From Methylobacterium brachythecii (lineage in GTDB: Bacteria; Pseudomonadota; Alphaproteobacteria; Rhizobiales; Beijerinckiaceae): 64,000 nt of DNA. The notes below the pieces were generated by a model. It did not search any database. It had not been told where the DNA came from and saw nothing but the letters and a program-made list of their open reading frames with translations. The stretch is taken from contig NZ_JACIDN010000002.1 in assembly GCF_014196345.1 (NCBI RefSeq), positions 310,001 through 374,000 on the forward strand. The letters are read 5' to 3'. This document shows positions 44,426-53,934 of the stretch, piece by piece (the stretch's first letter is position 1; each line of letters opens with the position of its first letter). Made by a program: the position numbers and the translations under genes.

Positions 44426-46852
44426 TCAGGCCGCTCGCGCGATCGTCCCGGCAATAAGGGACCGTGCCTCCTCGGCGGGGACGGGCCGGCTGAATAGGAA
44501 GCCCTGAACCTCGTCGCAGCCCTCGGCCTGGAGGGCCGCGAGTTGCGAGGCGGTCTCGACCCCCTCAGCCGTCGTCACGATGCCGAGGCTGGCGCCGAGC
44601 CCGGTCGCCGCGCGCACGATCGCGGTGCAATGGGCGTTGACGCCGACCTGGCTGACGAACGAGCGGTCGATCTTGATCTTGTCGAACGGGAACGAGCGCA
44701 GGTAGCCGAGGCTCGAATAGCCCGTGCCGAAATCGTCCATCGCGATGCGCACGCCGAGATCGCGCAGGGCATGGAGTGCCGCGAGGTTGGCGGCCTCTTC
44801 CGCGAGCAGCACCGATTCCGTGATCTCGATCTCGAGCCGGTTGGCGGCGAGCCCCGATTCCGCCAGCGCCTGCTTCACGGTGTCGACGAGGTCCCGGTTG
44901 CGGAACTGGACGGGCGAGAGGTTGACCGCCACGCGGATGTGATCGGGCCAGGTCGCGGCTTCGGCGCAGGCGGTGCGCAGCACCCAGGCCCCGATCGGAT
45001 TGATCAGTCCTGTCTCCTCTGCGAGCGGCACGAACTCCGCGGGCGAGATCGCACCGTGTTCGGGGTGCTGCCACCGCAGCAAGGCCTCGAATGCCGTCAC
45101 CCCACCGCCGAGGCTGTTCAGCAGCGGTTGGCAGACAAGGGAGAGCTGCCCTCGGGCAAACGCTTCGCGCAGGTCGTTCTCGCGGCTTCGGCGCAGCTGT
45201 GCCCAGGCCTCCATCTCGGGCTCGAAGCAGCGGAACGTCCCGCCACCCGCGGCCTTGGCGCGGTAGAGCGCGAGATCGGCGTGACGCAGCAGCATCTCCG
45301 GGTCGCGTCCGTCCTGCGGAAGCAGCGCGACGCCGATGCTCGTGCCGATGTGGCAGTCCTGGCCGTCGAGGCGAAACGGCCGCGACAGCTCGTCGATGAT
45401 CCGCAAGGTCAGCGAGTGCAGGAGCAGCGGGCTCTCGACGCAGCGGACCAGGATCGCGAACTCGTCGCCGCCGAGCCGCGAGACGATATCGCCCTCGCGC
45501 ACACAGCCGACTAGCCGGCCCGCTGCCGCCGACAGCAATGCATCGCCGGCGGCATGGCCGAGCGTGTCGTTGACGATCTTGAACTTGTCGAGGTCGAGGC
45601 AGAACAGCAGCGCAGCCTCGCCTGAGCGCTCCTGGCGAGCGAGAGCCTCGGCGAGATGCTCGCCGAACAGGACGCGGTTCGGCAGCCCCGTGAGCGCGTC
45701 GTGATGGGCCATATGCGCGATGCGCGCCTCGGCGCGGCGACGCTCGGTCACGTCGATGGCCGCGCCGATCACGGCTTCCCGGCCCTCGAACGGCACGGCC
45801 CGCTCGAACAGGTTCACCTCGATCGGGGTGCCGTCGACGATCCGGTGGAGTAGCGGTCCATCGCGCATTGCGCCGGACGCGTTCGAAACGTCGTCGCCCG
45901 CCGCCAGATCGGAGAGGCGCATCCCGAGAAACGCCTCCCTCGCGAAGCCGTAATGCTCGATCGCCGCGTCATTGACCGCGAGGAAGCGACCCGACCCGCT
46001 CTCGGTTACCCACATCGGGACGGGGTTGTTCTCGAAGAGCAGCCGGAAGGAGGCATCGCGAGCCTTGATGTCGCCGACATCGGTGAGCGTCAGCGCGATC
46101 AGATCGCCGATGCTGCCGGCCTCGACCTTGAGGTAGAGCGGGCCGCCATCCGGGCGGAGATGGGTCAGCTCGAACACCCTGCGCCGGCCCGTCTCGACGA
46201 GGTCGGAGAAAATCGCCGCCACGTCGTTGGCCGCATGGCCCGGCAGGACGTCGGCCAGCCGTTGCCAATGCAGCGCGCCGGGAGCCCGGTTCAGCAGCCG
46301 ATGGGCACCCTGGTTGGCGGCGACGATCTTGAAGTCGACGGCCGCACCGTCGGGGTCGCGCACGGTGCTGAGCGCTAACATGCCCTGGTCCGTCGCGCCG
46401 AACATGGCCTGGACGAGCTCGGTGCGCACGCCGTCATCCGCGAGCCCGATCAAGACGAGCGGCCGCCCCCAACCATTGGCCAGCGGCACGCCGACGAGGC
46501 CTGTGGTGGTGACGACGCCTTCGCTGATCCGGTCGCAGCGGGCGAAGGCCGGCTCGGACGAGTCGAGAGCCGCCGCGACAATCTCGCGAACGGGTTGGCA
46601 GACTTCATCGGAGAGTTGGGAGACCGGCAGGCCTTGGGCGTCACCCTGCAGCCAATCCTGGAACTGCGCACCGGCCCACAGGACGGTCTCGGCCTGGCCC
46701 TCCCGCGAGACGACGAGAGCGGTACGATCGGTGAGGCGCCCGAGGCTGCCGAGCACCACCGCCTCGTAGGTCGGCAATGCGTGTCCGACCCGGCAATCGC
46801 GCCAATGCTGGACGAGCGAGCGGGTTTCGGCAGCCGCTGGAGAGGCGGTCAT
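44426..46852 (-). CDS. PAS-GGDEF-EAL cyclic-di-GMP signalling protein
   Basis: An 808-residue soluble protein with no membrane segments. An N-terminal part of ~250 residues of PAS-like folds (LLNRAPGALHWQRLADVLPG) is followed by a PAS domain (SFRLLFENNPVPMWVTESGS), then GGDEF (GGDEF at 461-465) and EAL (EAL at 589-591, DDFGTGYSSLGYLRSFPFDK). All catalytic motifs look intact. REGD lies five residues before GGDEF and forms the usual inhibitory I-site, so both cyclase and phosphodiesterase activities are possible. Start at the ATG at 46852. The PAS ligand is unknown. It probably regulates biofilm or motility. Confidence 0.93.
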   Translation of the reverse strand: MTASPAAAETRSLVQHWRDCRVGHALPTYEAVVLGSLGRLTDRTALVVSREGQAETVLWAGAQFQDWLQGDAQGLPVSQLSDEVCQPVREIVAAALDSSEPAFARCDRISEGVVTTTGLVGVPLANGWGRPLVLIGLADDGVRTELVQAMFGATDQGMLALSTVRDPDGAAVDFKIVAANQGAHRLLNRAPGALHWQRLADVLPGHAANDVAAIFSDLVETGRRRVFELTHLRPDGGPLYLKVEAGSIGDLIALTLTDVGDIKARDASFRLLFENNPVPMWVTESGSGRFLAVNDAAIEHYGFAREAFLGMRLSDLAAGDDVSNASGAMRDGPLLHRIVDGTPIEVNLFERAVPFEGREAVIGAAIDVTERRRAEARIAHMAHHDALTGLPNRVLFGEHLAEALARQERSGEAALLFCLDLDKFKIVNDTLGHAAGDALLSAAAGRLVGCVREGDIVSRLGGDEFAILVRCVESPLLLHSLTLRIIDELSRPFRLDGQDCHIGTSIGVALLPQDGRDPEMLLRHADLALYRAKAAGGGTFRCFEPEMEAWAQLRRSRENDLREAFARGQLSLVCQPLLNSLGGGVTAFEALLRWQHPEHGAISPAEFVPLAEETGLINPIGAWVLRTACAEAATWPDHIRVAVNLSPVQFRNRDLVDTVKQALAESGLAANRLEIEITESVLLAEEAANLAALHALRDLGVRIAMDDFGTGYSSLGYLRSFPFDKIKIDRSFVSQVGVNAHCTAIVRAATGLGASLGIVTTAEGVETASQLAALQAEGCDEVQGFLFSRPVPAEEARSLIAGTIARAA

Positions 46853-46914
46853 CAAGGCAGTCCACGCTTAGGATTTGCGCGTGGTTAGACCCGAACTCGT
46901 TGACGGCAAGTATA

Positions 46915-46951
46915 TGCGCCGGCTCACCTCTTCGTCGAAGGAGCCGGCGCA
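46915..46951. terminator. Stable hairpin downstream of methylsuccinyl-CoA dehydrogenase
   Basis: TGCGCCGGCTC (46915-46925) and GAGCCGGCGCA (46941-46951) form a perfect 11-bp stem with a 15-base loop. It begins 18 bases after the minus-strand stop at 46969. The downstream minus sequence is not U-rich, so termination is probable but may be Rho-assisted. Confidence 0.5.
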
Positions 46952-46968
46952 AGGTTTCTTTCGGTCTT

Positions 46969-48663
46969 TTACGCAGCCTCGAGCAGACGGCGAGCGATCA
47001 CCTGCGCCTGGATCTCAGCTGCACCTTCGAAGATGTTGAGAATGCGCGCGTCGCAGAGAATACGGCTAGCCGTGTATTCCAGCGCGAAGCCGTTGCCGCC
47101 GTGGATCTGCAGAGCGTTGTCCGCCGCCGCCCAGGCGACGCGGGCGCCGAGCAGCTTGGCCATGCCCGCTTCGAGGTCGCAGCGCTTGCCCTCGTCCTTC
47201 TCACGGGCCGAGAAGTAGGTGAGCTGGCGGGCGATGTTGATCTCGACCGCCATCATCGCGATCTTGTCGGCGACGCGCGGGAACTCGACCAGCGGTTTGC
47301 CGAACTGGACGCGCTCCTCGGCGTAGCGCAGGCCGACGTCGAGCGCCGCCTGGGCGACACCGATGGCGCGGGCCGCCGTCTGGATGCGGGCGGATTCGAA
47401 GGTCTGCATGAGCTGGGTGAAGCCCTTGCCCTCGACGTCGCCGAGGAGATTGGCGCCCGGCACCTCGAAGCCCTCGAAGGACAGCTCGTATTCCTTCATG
47501 CCGCGGTAGCCGAGCACCTCGATTTCGCCGCCGGTCAGGCCCTCGACCGGGAAGGGCTCGGCATCGGTGCCGCGCGGCTTCTCGGCGATGAGCATGGAGA
47601 GGCCGCGGTGGCCCTTCTCCTCGGGCTTGGTCCGCACCAGCACCGTCATGATGTCGGCGCGTACGGGATGGGTGATCCAGGTCTTGTTGCCGGTGATCTT
47701 CCAGACGTCGCCCTCCTTCACCGCGCGGGTGCGCAGGGAGGCGAGATCGGAGCCTGTATTCGGCTCGGTGAAGACGGCGGTCGGCAGGATCTCGCCGGAA
47801 GCGAGCTTGGGCAGGAAGCGCTGCTTCTGCTCCTCGGTGCCACCGCCGAGGATCAACTCGGCCGCGATCTCCGAGCGGGTGCCGAGCGAACCAACGCCGA
47901 TATAGGCGCGCGACAGCTCTTCCGAGACCACGCACATCGCGGCCTTCGGCATGCCCATGCCGCCGTATTCCTCGGGGATCGTCAGGCCGAAGACGCCGAG
48001 CTCGGCCATCTTCTCGATGATCTCCATCGGGATGTAATCGTTCTTCAGATGCCACTCATGGGCCTGTTCGACGACCTCGGCCTTGCCGAAGCGGCGCATC
48101 TCGGAGCGGATGGATTCCATGTCCTCGTCGAGGCCGGAATCGCCGATCGTCGCGGAGCCCGCGCCGACGCTTTCGCGGATCTTGGCGACCAGCGCCTTGC
48201 GGTTGGCGGCGGTGTTGCCGTCGGCGATCACCGCCTCGACGGCCTCGCTGCGGTACTGCGCCAATTCGCTCGGCTTGAAGTCGAGCGACGAGGTCGGGCG
48301 CACCATCTCGCCCTGGCTCATCGGGATGCCGCCGAACATCTGGTCGAGATATTCGCCGGCGCCGATCTTCACGAGCAGGATCTCGGTCTCTCCGAGCTTG
48401 CCCTCACCCTGAAGCCGCTCGGCATAACCGGAGAGCTCGCGCACCGCCTCGCCGTAGGTGGCGAGCCAGGCGAGGCCGTGCGCGGCGTGCTGCTCGGCTT
48501 CGAGCTTGGCCGCGTCGATCTTACCCTCGGCGGTTAGGACGAGCTTGCGCACCCGCGCGGTGGCTTCGGCGACCAGCTTCGCTGCGGATTCGGCGGCCGC
48601 GCGGGTCTGGCCGACCAGATCCTGCGTGTCGTCGATCGGTTGAACGGCGGGAGAAGCGGCCAT
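46969..48663 (-). CDS. mcd: (2S)-methylsuccinyl-CoA dehydrogenase of the ethylmalonyl-CoA pathway
   Basis: A 564-residue acyl-CoA dehydrogenase with an N-terminal extension of ~160 residues (a helical domain), as in the characterised Rhodobacter Mcd; ordinary acyl-CoA dehydrogenases have ~380. The FAD-dependent core shows LPTAVFTEPNTGSDLASLRT, ITGNKTWITHPVRADIMTVL, FPRVADKIAMMAVEINIARQ and ALQIHGGNGFALEYTASRIL, ending in INIFEG-like LNIFEGAAEIQAQVIARRLL. It oxidises methylsuccinyl-CoA to mesaconyl-CoA for C2/C1 assimilation in Methylobacterium. Start at the ATG at 48663. A TATAAT -10 is seen at 48698-48703. Related enzymes for isobutyryl-CoA are less likely given the extension. Confidence 0.85.
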   Translation of the reverse strand: MAASPAVQPIDDTQDLVGQTRAAAESAAKLVAEATARVRKLVLTAEGKIDAAKLEAEQHAAHGLAWLATYGEAVRELSGYAERLQGEGKLGETEILLVKIGAGEYLDQMFGGIPMSQGEMVRPTSSLDFKPSELAQYRSEAVEAVIADGNTAANRKALVAKIRESVGAGSATIGDSGLDEDMESIRSEMRRFGKAEVVEQAHEWHLKNDYIPMEIIEKMAELGVFGLTIPEEYGGMGMPKAAMCVVSEELSRAYIGVGSLGTRSEIAAELILGGGTEEQKQRFLPKLASGEILPTAVFTEPNTGSDLASLRTRAVKEGDVWKITGNKTWITHPVRADIMTVLVRTKPEEKGHRGLSMLIAEKPRGTDAEPFPVEGLTGGEIEVLGYRGMKEYELSFEGFEVPGANLLGDVEGKGFTQLMQTFESARIQTAARAIGVAQAALDVGLRYAEERVQFGKPLVEFPRVADKIAMMAVEINIARQLTYFSAREKDEGKRCDLEAGMAKLLGARVAWAAADNALQIHGGNGFALEYTASRILCDARILNIFEGAAEIQAQVIARRLLEAA

Positions 48664-48697
48664 GGTTCACTCTCTGAAATCAAAAATCCTTGGGGTC

Positions 48698-48703
48698 ATT
48701 ATA
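48698..48703 (-). promoter_or_regulatory. -10 element upstream of methylsuccinyl-CoA dehydrogenase
   Basis: The minus strand reads TATAAT exactly, 35 bases before the start codon. The -35 position (48721-48726, CCTACT) does not match TTGACA, so activator help is plausible. Inference from one hexamer only. Confidence 0.4.
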
Positions 48704-48788
48704 GGCTCACGCGGCGCTGCAGTAGGGGGTTATTGCTTTGCCGCGCCAAGATCCTGCGTGAATGCAAAATACATTGATTCCGGAAGGC

Positions 48789-49670
48789 TTAGCTTCTGCT
48801 CGCGAGGGCGACGCCGACAGCTGCGATCGTCATGCCGCCGATCTGGATCGGGCTTAGGGCCTCGCCGAACAGCGCATAGGCCATCAGGGCCGAGACCGGC
48901 GGCACCAGGAACAAGAGCGAGGCGACGCCGGCCACCGCCCCGCGCCGGATCAGCGCCATCAGCAGCAGGATACCCGCTACCGAGTTGCCGAGCACGGACC
49001 AGGTAAATCCGAGAGCGAGCGGCCAGCCGAGATCGGCTTTCCAATCGCCCGCCAGGGCGGCCAGGGGAAGCATGAGCAGCGAGGCGCCGGTGAACTGGAT
49101 GGTGGCGTTCGCCAGGAGGTCGGTGCTCGCTCCCGTGCGCTTCTGCCAGAGCGTGCCGAGCGTCATCGCGACCATCGCGCCGAGGCAGGCCACGAGTGCC
49201 ACCGGCGGGATTCCGGACGCGTCCACCGCGCCGAGCTTCGGCGCCAGCACCAGCCCCGCGCCGAGAAATCCGGCACCGATCCCGGCCCAGCGTCGTCCGG
49301 CGACCCGCTCGCCGAGCAGCGGCCCGGCGATGGCGGCGGTGAGCAGCGGCTGGAGGCTTCCGACGAGCGCGGCGATGCCGGCCGGCAATCCGCGATGCAC
49401 CGACCAGAACACCCCGGCGACGTAGAAGCCCTGCATGAGCACCCCGGCGATCAGGGCGTTGCGGGTTCCCCGGCGCGATGGCCAGGGCACGCCGCTGACG
49501 AGGCTGATCGCGGCGAGCACAAGGGCGGTCACCACGACTCGCACGGCGACGAAGGCCAGGGGCTCGGCATGGGGCGCGACGAGGCGCGCCGTGACGAACC
49601 CCGTGGCCCAGATCACCACGAACAGGCCAGGAATCAGGGTCGTCGGCAGTGAGATGGGTGTCCTCGGCAT
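48789..49670 (-). CDS. EamA/DMT-family transporter
   Basis: A 293-residue inner-membrane transporter of the drug/metabolite superfamily with ten predicted helices in two EamA repeats. The first begins TLIPGLFVVIWATGFVTARL and includes the glutamate loop LVGSLQPLLTAAIAGPLLGE. The second includes GTLWQKRTGASTDLLANATI and VASLLFLVPPVSALMAYALF GEALSP. Such proteins export amino acids or metabolites. The start is the ATG at 49670, which gives a cytoplasmic N-terminus; 131 residues in frame upstream are a shadow. Substrate unknown. Confidence 0.88.
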   Translation of the reverse strand: MPRTPISLPTTLIPGLFVVIWATGFVTARLVAPHAEPLAFVAVRVVVTALVLAAISLVSGVPWPSRRGTRNALIAGVLMQGFYVAGVFWSVHRGLPAGIAALVGSLQPLLTAAIAGPLLGERVAGRRWAGIGAGFLGAGLVLAPKLGAVDASGIPPVALVACLGAMVAMTLGTLWQKRTGASTDLLANATIQFTGASLLMLPLAALAGDWKADLGWPLALGFTWSVLGNSVAGILLLMALIRRGAVAGVASLLFLVPPVSALMAYALFGEALSPIQIGGMTIAAVGVALASRS

Positions 49671-49839
49671 GATCCGAGGGCTCGAACACGCGCGAACCCG
49701 TCGATGCAACCGCAACCATCGGCGGGCTGCCATGCGCGAGACATGACGGGCCGGCCTGCGTTGACGAAACCGCCCAGGTTCCGCGTATGTCGGCTGAGGC
49801 CCCATATCGGCCCTTGGACAGCGCGACAACGCCCCTGCC

Positions 49840-50733
49840 GTGAAACCGATCCGCAAGTGCCTCGACGTCACCGGCGTCGCCGCCCAACGCTTCGTCGCAC
49901 ATGACGGCTGGGCCATCGCCAGCCACATCGCGCTGTCGATGCTGACGTCGCTGTTTCCGTTCCTGATCCTGCTCGCCGCGCTTGCCGGCTTGCTCGGCTC
50001 GGCCTCCCTGGCGGACAAGGCCGGCACCCTGATCTTCGAGGCGCTGCCCCGCGAGGTGGCCAACCCGATCGTCGGTGAGGTTCATCGCGTGCTGACCGAG
50101 CAGCGCAGCGGTGTGGTGACGGTCGGCCTGATCCTGGCGCTGTACTTCTCGTCGTCCGGCGTAGAGTCGCTGCGAGTCGGGCTGAACCGCGCCTATGGAC
50201 GGCGCGAGATGCGCTCCTGGTGGCTGACCCGCCTGGAATCCATCGGCTACGTGATCTGCGGCGCCTTCGCGATGCTCGCCTTCGCGCTGCTGGTGGTGCT
50301 CGGTCCCCTACTCTGGAGGCAGGCGGTGTTCGTCGCGCCGGGGCTCGAAACGCTCGGCCTCACGGTCACGATCGGCCGCATCGGCATCACCGCGATTCTG
50401 ATCGCGCTCGTCCTCGTCATCGCCCATAAATTCGTCGCGGCCGGAAGCCGGCCGATCGCCGCTGTGCTGCCGGGCATCGGCGTGACGCTGGTGCTCTGGT
50501 TCCTCGCCGGCCTCGGCTTCGGCTTCTACCTCGACCGCTTCTCGAATGCCTATGTCTCGACCTATGGCGGCCTCGCCACGGCGATGGTGTTCCTGGTCTT
50601 TCTCTACTGGCTCGCCGCGATGTTCCTGTTCGGCGGCGAGATCAACGGAACGGTGATCGCGGCGCGTCGTCGGCGACTTCAGGCGCGGATGATGGCGAAG
50701 CACGGCGTGCCGCGTCCGACCGGCGAGCGGTGA
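49840..50733 (+). CDS. YihY/BrkB-family inner-membrane protein
   Basis: A 297-residue membrane protein with six hydrophobic segments. The family signature is ASHIALSMLTSLFPFLILLA, ALYFSSSGVESLRVGLNRAY and YGGLATAMVFLVFLYWLAAM FLFGGEIN. A basic C-terminus (ARRRRLQARMMAKHG) follows. Members are wrongly named ribonuclease BN in old records; the real function is unknown. Translation starts at a GTG (49840). It is divergent from the EamA gene. Confidence 0.9.
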   Translation: MKPIRKCLDVTGVAAQRFVAHDGWAIASHIALSMLTSLFPFLILLAALAGLLGSASLADKAGTLIFEALPREVANPIVGEVHRVLTEQRSGVVTVGLILALYFSSSGVESLRVGLNRAYGRREMRSWWLTRLESIGYVICGAFAMLAFALLVVLGPLLWRQAVFVAPGLETLGLTVTIGRIGITAILIALVLVIAHKFVAAGSRPIAAVLPGIGVTLVLWFLAGLGFGFYLDRFSNAYVSTYGGLATAMVFLVFLYWLAAMFLFGGEINGTVIAARRRRLQARMMAKHGVPRPTGER

Positions 50734-51112
50734 CGGCCTACAGCGGTTCCCGAACCCCTGCTGCGCTCAATCGAGCCCCAGCACACGGCGCCCGACGGCA
50801 AACAATGCTGCACTCCACCACAGCAAAGCTGTCTCGCACCGTCGTTCCTGCTCGCCATGTGGAACCGCCGAGTCTTCGGCGGGCGCAGTCTGGGTGCGGA
50901 TTTGTGAAATCAGCTCTCACGCAGGAATTGCGAAGGAACCCCGCACCCTCTCGCGGCTTTGATCCAATGCTCTGTGTGACATCCCTCTGCCTCGACAGGC
51001 CTGCGTCCCGATCGGACAGCAGGTCTTTTTTTGTCGCGAGCCGCTCTTCTCAACGGTGCGTTGCCCGAGCCTTCGACGGGCGGCACGAGAACCGCCGAGA
51101 GCGTTCGAACGG
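50734..51112. other. Intergenic region after YihY, with an orphan terminator
   Basis: About 380 bases lie between the convergent yihY and ABC exporter genes. No convincing ORF is present. It holds a plus-strand intrinsic terminator (51000-51032) about 270 bases after the yihY stop, a weak TTGTGA promoter-like hexamer at 50902 and a CCGCCGA/TCGGCGG hairpin near 50870-50885. A small RNA is possible. Confidence 0.4.
51000..51032 (+). terminator. Plus-strand intrinsic terminator without an adjacent gene
   Basis: CCTGC-GTCC (51000-51008) and GGAC-A-GCAGG (51014-51023) form a stem with one bulge and a 5-base loop, followed by a seven-T run (51026-51032). The nearest plus-strand gene, yihY, stops 267 bases earlier. 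Confidence 0.7.
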
Positions 51113-52903
51113 TCAGGCCGCGATGGCGTCGACGTCCGGCTCCAATGCGGCGTCAGCTTGGGCCGCCATGAACTGAGCCCGCGCCAATTCCGCGAAGCGG
51201 CCATCCTCGGCCACCAACTCGTCGAAAGTGCCGCTCTCGACGATCCGGCCCTCGTGGAAGACCAGGATGCGGTCGGCGTTGCGGATCGTTGCGAGACGGT
51301 GGGCGATCACGAAGGTCGTGCGGTCCTTCATGACCTCTTCAAGCGCGCCCTGGAGCTTGCGCTCGGTGGTGGCGTCGAGCGCACTGGTCGCCTCGTCGAG
51401 GATCAGCACCGGCGGGTTCTTCAGCAGCGCGCGGGCGATCGAGAGGCGCTGACGCTCGCCCCCGGAGAGCGAGCGGCCGCGCTCGCCGATGACGGTGTCG
51501 AGACCATCCAACTGACGGGCCATGAACTCGCCGGCCTGGGCACGCTCCAGCGCGTCGAGCATCTCGGCATCGGTCGCATCCGGGCGGCCGACCTGCAGGT
51601 TCTCGCGGATCGACCGCGCGAAGAGCATCGGCTCTTGGAAGACCACGCCGATGTTGTGGCGCAGGCTCGACAGGCCGATGTCGCGGATGTCCGTGCCGTC
51701 GATGCTGATCGAGCCCGTGCCCGGATCGAAGCTGCGGTGGAGCAGGCCGAGCGTGGTCGACTTGCCCGAACCCGTGGTGCCGACGAGCGCCACCGTCTCG
51801 CCGGGGGCTGCGGAGAAGGAGACGCCATCGAGCGCCTTGCGGCGGCCGTCATAGGAGAAGCCCACGTCTGCAAAGGTGACCTCGCCCTCGAAGCGGGCGA
51901 CCTGCTTTGCGCCCGGCCGGTCGCGCACCGACGGCACAGTATCGAGGATGTCGAAGAACTCGCGCATCTTCGGCGCCTGCTGGAACAGGCTGTTCACGAA
52001 GCTCACGACCTGATCGAGGCGCGAGATCAGCATGGTGGCGAGGCTCATGAAGCCGACGACCTCGCCAACGCTCGCCGAGCCGTGCTGGTGCAGGTAGATG
52101 CCGGTGATGAAGATCGCCGTCATGGTCAGCGTGGCGGAAGCCTTGGTGGCGACGGCCGCGAGCGCCCACCACGACAGGACCGGGATCTGCGCCTTCAGCA
52201 GATCGCGGATGATGTCGTGCATGGCGTCCTTCTCCGCCTTGGCGCGGGTGAAGGACTGGATCACGGCGACGTTGCCGAGTGCGTCGGAGGCGTGGGCCGC
52301 GAGGCCGGAATGGTACTGCTCGACCTCCCCCTGCAGCTCGAGGGTGCGGCGCATGACGAAGCTCGTCAGCGCCGTGAACACGACCACCAGCACGACGAGG
52401 ATCGAGCCGAGCCAGACGTTGATGAACAGCGTCAGCGGCAGCAGGACGCCGAGGGATACGATCGACACGAAGTGATCGCGGAAGAAGCCGAGCCACAGCC
52501 ACGACATGCCGTTCGTGCCCTCCAGCATCGCCTTGAGGACGCGGCCGGAATGGTTCGACGAGTGGAAGGCGATCGGCAGGTCGAGAACGTGCTCGAAGTA
52601 GTTCGCCATCGTGGTCAGGCGGTTGCGGTGAGCGAGCCGGTCCGAATGCAGGGCGATGGTGACGCCGGCCGCGATCGTGAACAGCCCGAACACAACCCAG
52701 GCGCCGATCCACGGCACCAGCGTCGCGAAGGCGTTGGCGCCGCGCGTCAGGTGGGTGAGACCATCGATGATGCGGCCCATGATCAGCGGTTCGGCAAAGG
52801 CCGCCACCGCGAGCAGGACGTTGGCCGCAACGAGTCCGATCGCGAGATTCCGGTCGGCCTTCAGAAGGCTCATGACCCGCGCATAGAGACGAATCATCGA
52901 CAT
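51113..52903 (-). CDS. NdvA/ChvA-like ABC exporter (fused permease and ATPase)
   Basis: A 596-residue half-transporter with an N-terminal six-helix membrane domain (ANVLLAVAAFAEPLIMGRII) and a C-terminal ATPase. Walker A is GTTGSGKSTTL, the signature is LSGGERQRLSIARALLKNPP and Walker B is LILDEATSALDATTERK, with the H-loop in FVIAHRLATIRNADRILVFH. Its overall layout and the AEP-x-x-GR-I-I-D start match cyclic beta-1,2-glucan exporters of rhizobia, although lipid A/MsbA-type substrates cannot be excluded. Start at the ATG at 52903. An alternative ATG lies two codons later. It is convergent with yihY. Confidence 0.85.
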   Translation of the reverse strand: MSMIRLYARVMSLLKADRNLAIGLVAANVLLAVAAFAEPLIMGRIIDGLTHLTRGANAFATLVPWIGAWVVFGLFTIAAGVTIALHSDRLAHRNRLTTMANYFEHVLDLPIAFHSSNHSGRVLKAMLEGTNGMSWLWLGFFRDHFVSIVSLGVLLPLTLFINVWLGSILVVLVVVFTALTSFVMRRTLELQGEVEQYHSGLAAHASDALGNVAVIQSFTRAKAEKDAMHDIIRDLLKAQIPVLSWWALAAVATKASATLTMTAIFITGIYLHQHGSASVGEVVGFMSLATMLISRLDQVVSFVNSLFQQAPKMREFFDILDTVPSVRDRPGAKQVARFEGEVTFADVGFSYDGRRKALDGVSFSAAPGETVALVGTTGSGKSTTLGLLHRSFDPGTGSISIDGTDIRDIGLSSLRHNIGVVFQEPMLFARSIRENLQVGRPDATDAEMLDALERAQAGEFMARQLDGLDTVIGERGRSLSGGERQRLSIARALLKNPPVLILDEATSALDATTERKLQGALEEVMKDRTTFVIAHRLATIRNADRILVFHEGRIVESGTFDELVAEDGRFAELARAQFMAAQADAALEPDVDAIAA

Positions 52904-53160
52904 CGTGGACAAAACTCCCAGCCCGCCCCGGAGGAATGGTCCGGGCGAGGCCGCGGTGCCGTTTCCCCGCCACTGTGCGATCGGGGCTCTGACGGCCCTT
53001 ATCGCATCGTGACGAAGGGCTTATCGCAATTCGAGGCTGAACGCTGCATGAGCCGGGGAATGATTTCCGCTTCAGCTTTTACGGTTCGTTCATTGTGTTT
53101 TTTTAGACTTGAGGCACTCCTCTGCGGGAATGCGCGGAGCCAAGGGCCGAGCGTCGCGTC

Positions 53161-53934
53161 ATGGATTTCGCAACCGGCATCGGTCTGCTCGGCGGCTTCT
53201 GCGTCGTCTTCACGCTGATCATGATCGATGGCGGCGATTTCGGCGCCTACTACGACAAGCATGCCCTCATCGTGACCTTCGGCGGCGCCACCATGGCGAC
53301 GATGATGCGCTTTCCTTTCTCGACCATCCTGCACGGGGTGCCGATGGGCCTGCGCTTCGCCTTCACCATGCGCGCCAGCAAGCCGCGCGAATTGATCGAA
53401 GAGATCACCAAGATCGCCGAAGTCGTGCGCAAGTCCGGCCCGATCGCGCTCGAGTCGATGGAGATCTCCGATCCATTTCTCGCGCAGGGCGCCCGCTACA
53501 TCGCCGACGGGTACGACCGCGAGTTCATCCGCGACGCGATGGAGCGCGAGCGCGACAATTTCCTCATGCATCTCGACGAAGGCTCGAAGATCTATCGCGC
53601 CTTCGGCGATTGCGCGCCGGCCTGGGGCATGATCGGCACCATCCTCGGCACGGTGACGATGTTCGCCCAAATGTCCGACCTCTCGAAGCTCGGCCCGGCC
53701 ATGGCGACTGCGCTGCTCGCGACGCTCTACGGCGTTCTGATCGCGAACATGGTCGCCCTGCCGCTCGCCGACAAACTCCGCCTCAAGCTCGAGGAGGAGG
53801 ACGTGTCGCGCTCGCTCATCATCGACGGCATCCTGCTGATCCGCGACCAGAAGAGCGCCACGCTGGTGCGCGAAATGCTGATCGCCTACCTGCCGCACAA
53901 CCGCCGCGACGAGCTCACCGCCGGGGCGACGTGA
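53161..53934 (+). CDS. motA: Flagellar motor stator protein MotA/PomA-type
   Basis: A 257-residue MotA/TolQ/ExbB-family membrane protein with four membrane helices. Features are MDFATGIGLLGGFCVVFTLI at the N-terminus, HALIVTFGGATMATMMRFPF, the cytoplasmic loop YIADGYDREFIRDAMERERD with charged residues of the rotor contact, and GDCAPAWGMIGTILGTVTMF with the conserved proline/glycine pair. In relatives motB follows at once; here only the last motB codons remain. The start at the ATG at 53161 is preceded by a ~250-base spacer to the divergent ABC gene. Confidence 0.88.
   Translation: MDFATGIGLLGGFCVVFTLIMIDGGDFGAYYDKHALIVTFGGATMATMMRFPFSTILHGVPMGLRFAFTMRASKPRELIEEITKIAEVVRKSGPIALESMEISDPFLAQGARYIADGYDREFIRDAMERERDNFLMHLDEGSKIYRAFGDCAPAWGMIGTILGTVTMFAQMSDLSKLGPAMATALLATLYGVLIANMVALPLADKLRLKLEEEDVSRSLIIDGILLIRDQKSATLVREMLIAYLPHNRRDELTAGAT

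Noticed and set aside
50730..51176. 148-codon plus frame across the yihY-ABC spacer
   Set aside because: It runs through the orphan terminator and into the antisense of the ABC gene, and the composition is not protein-like.
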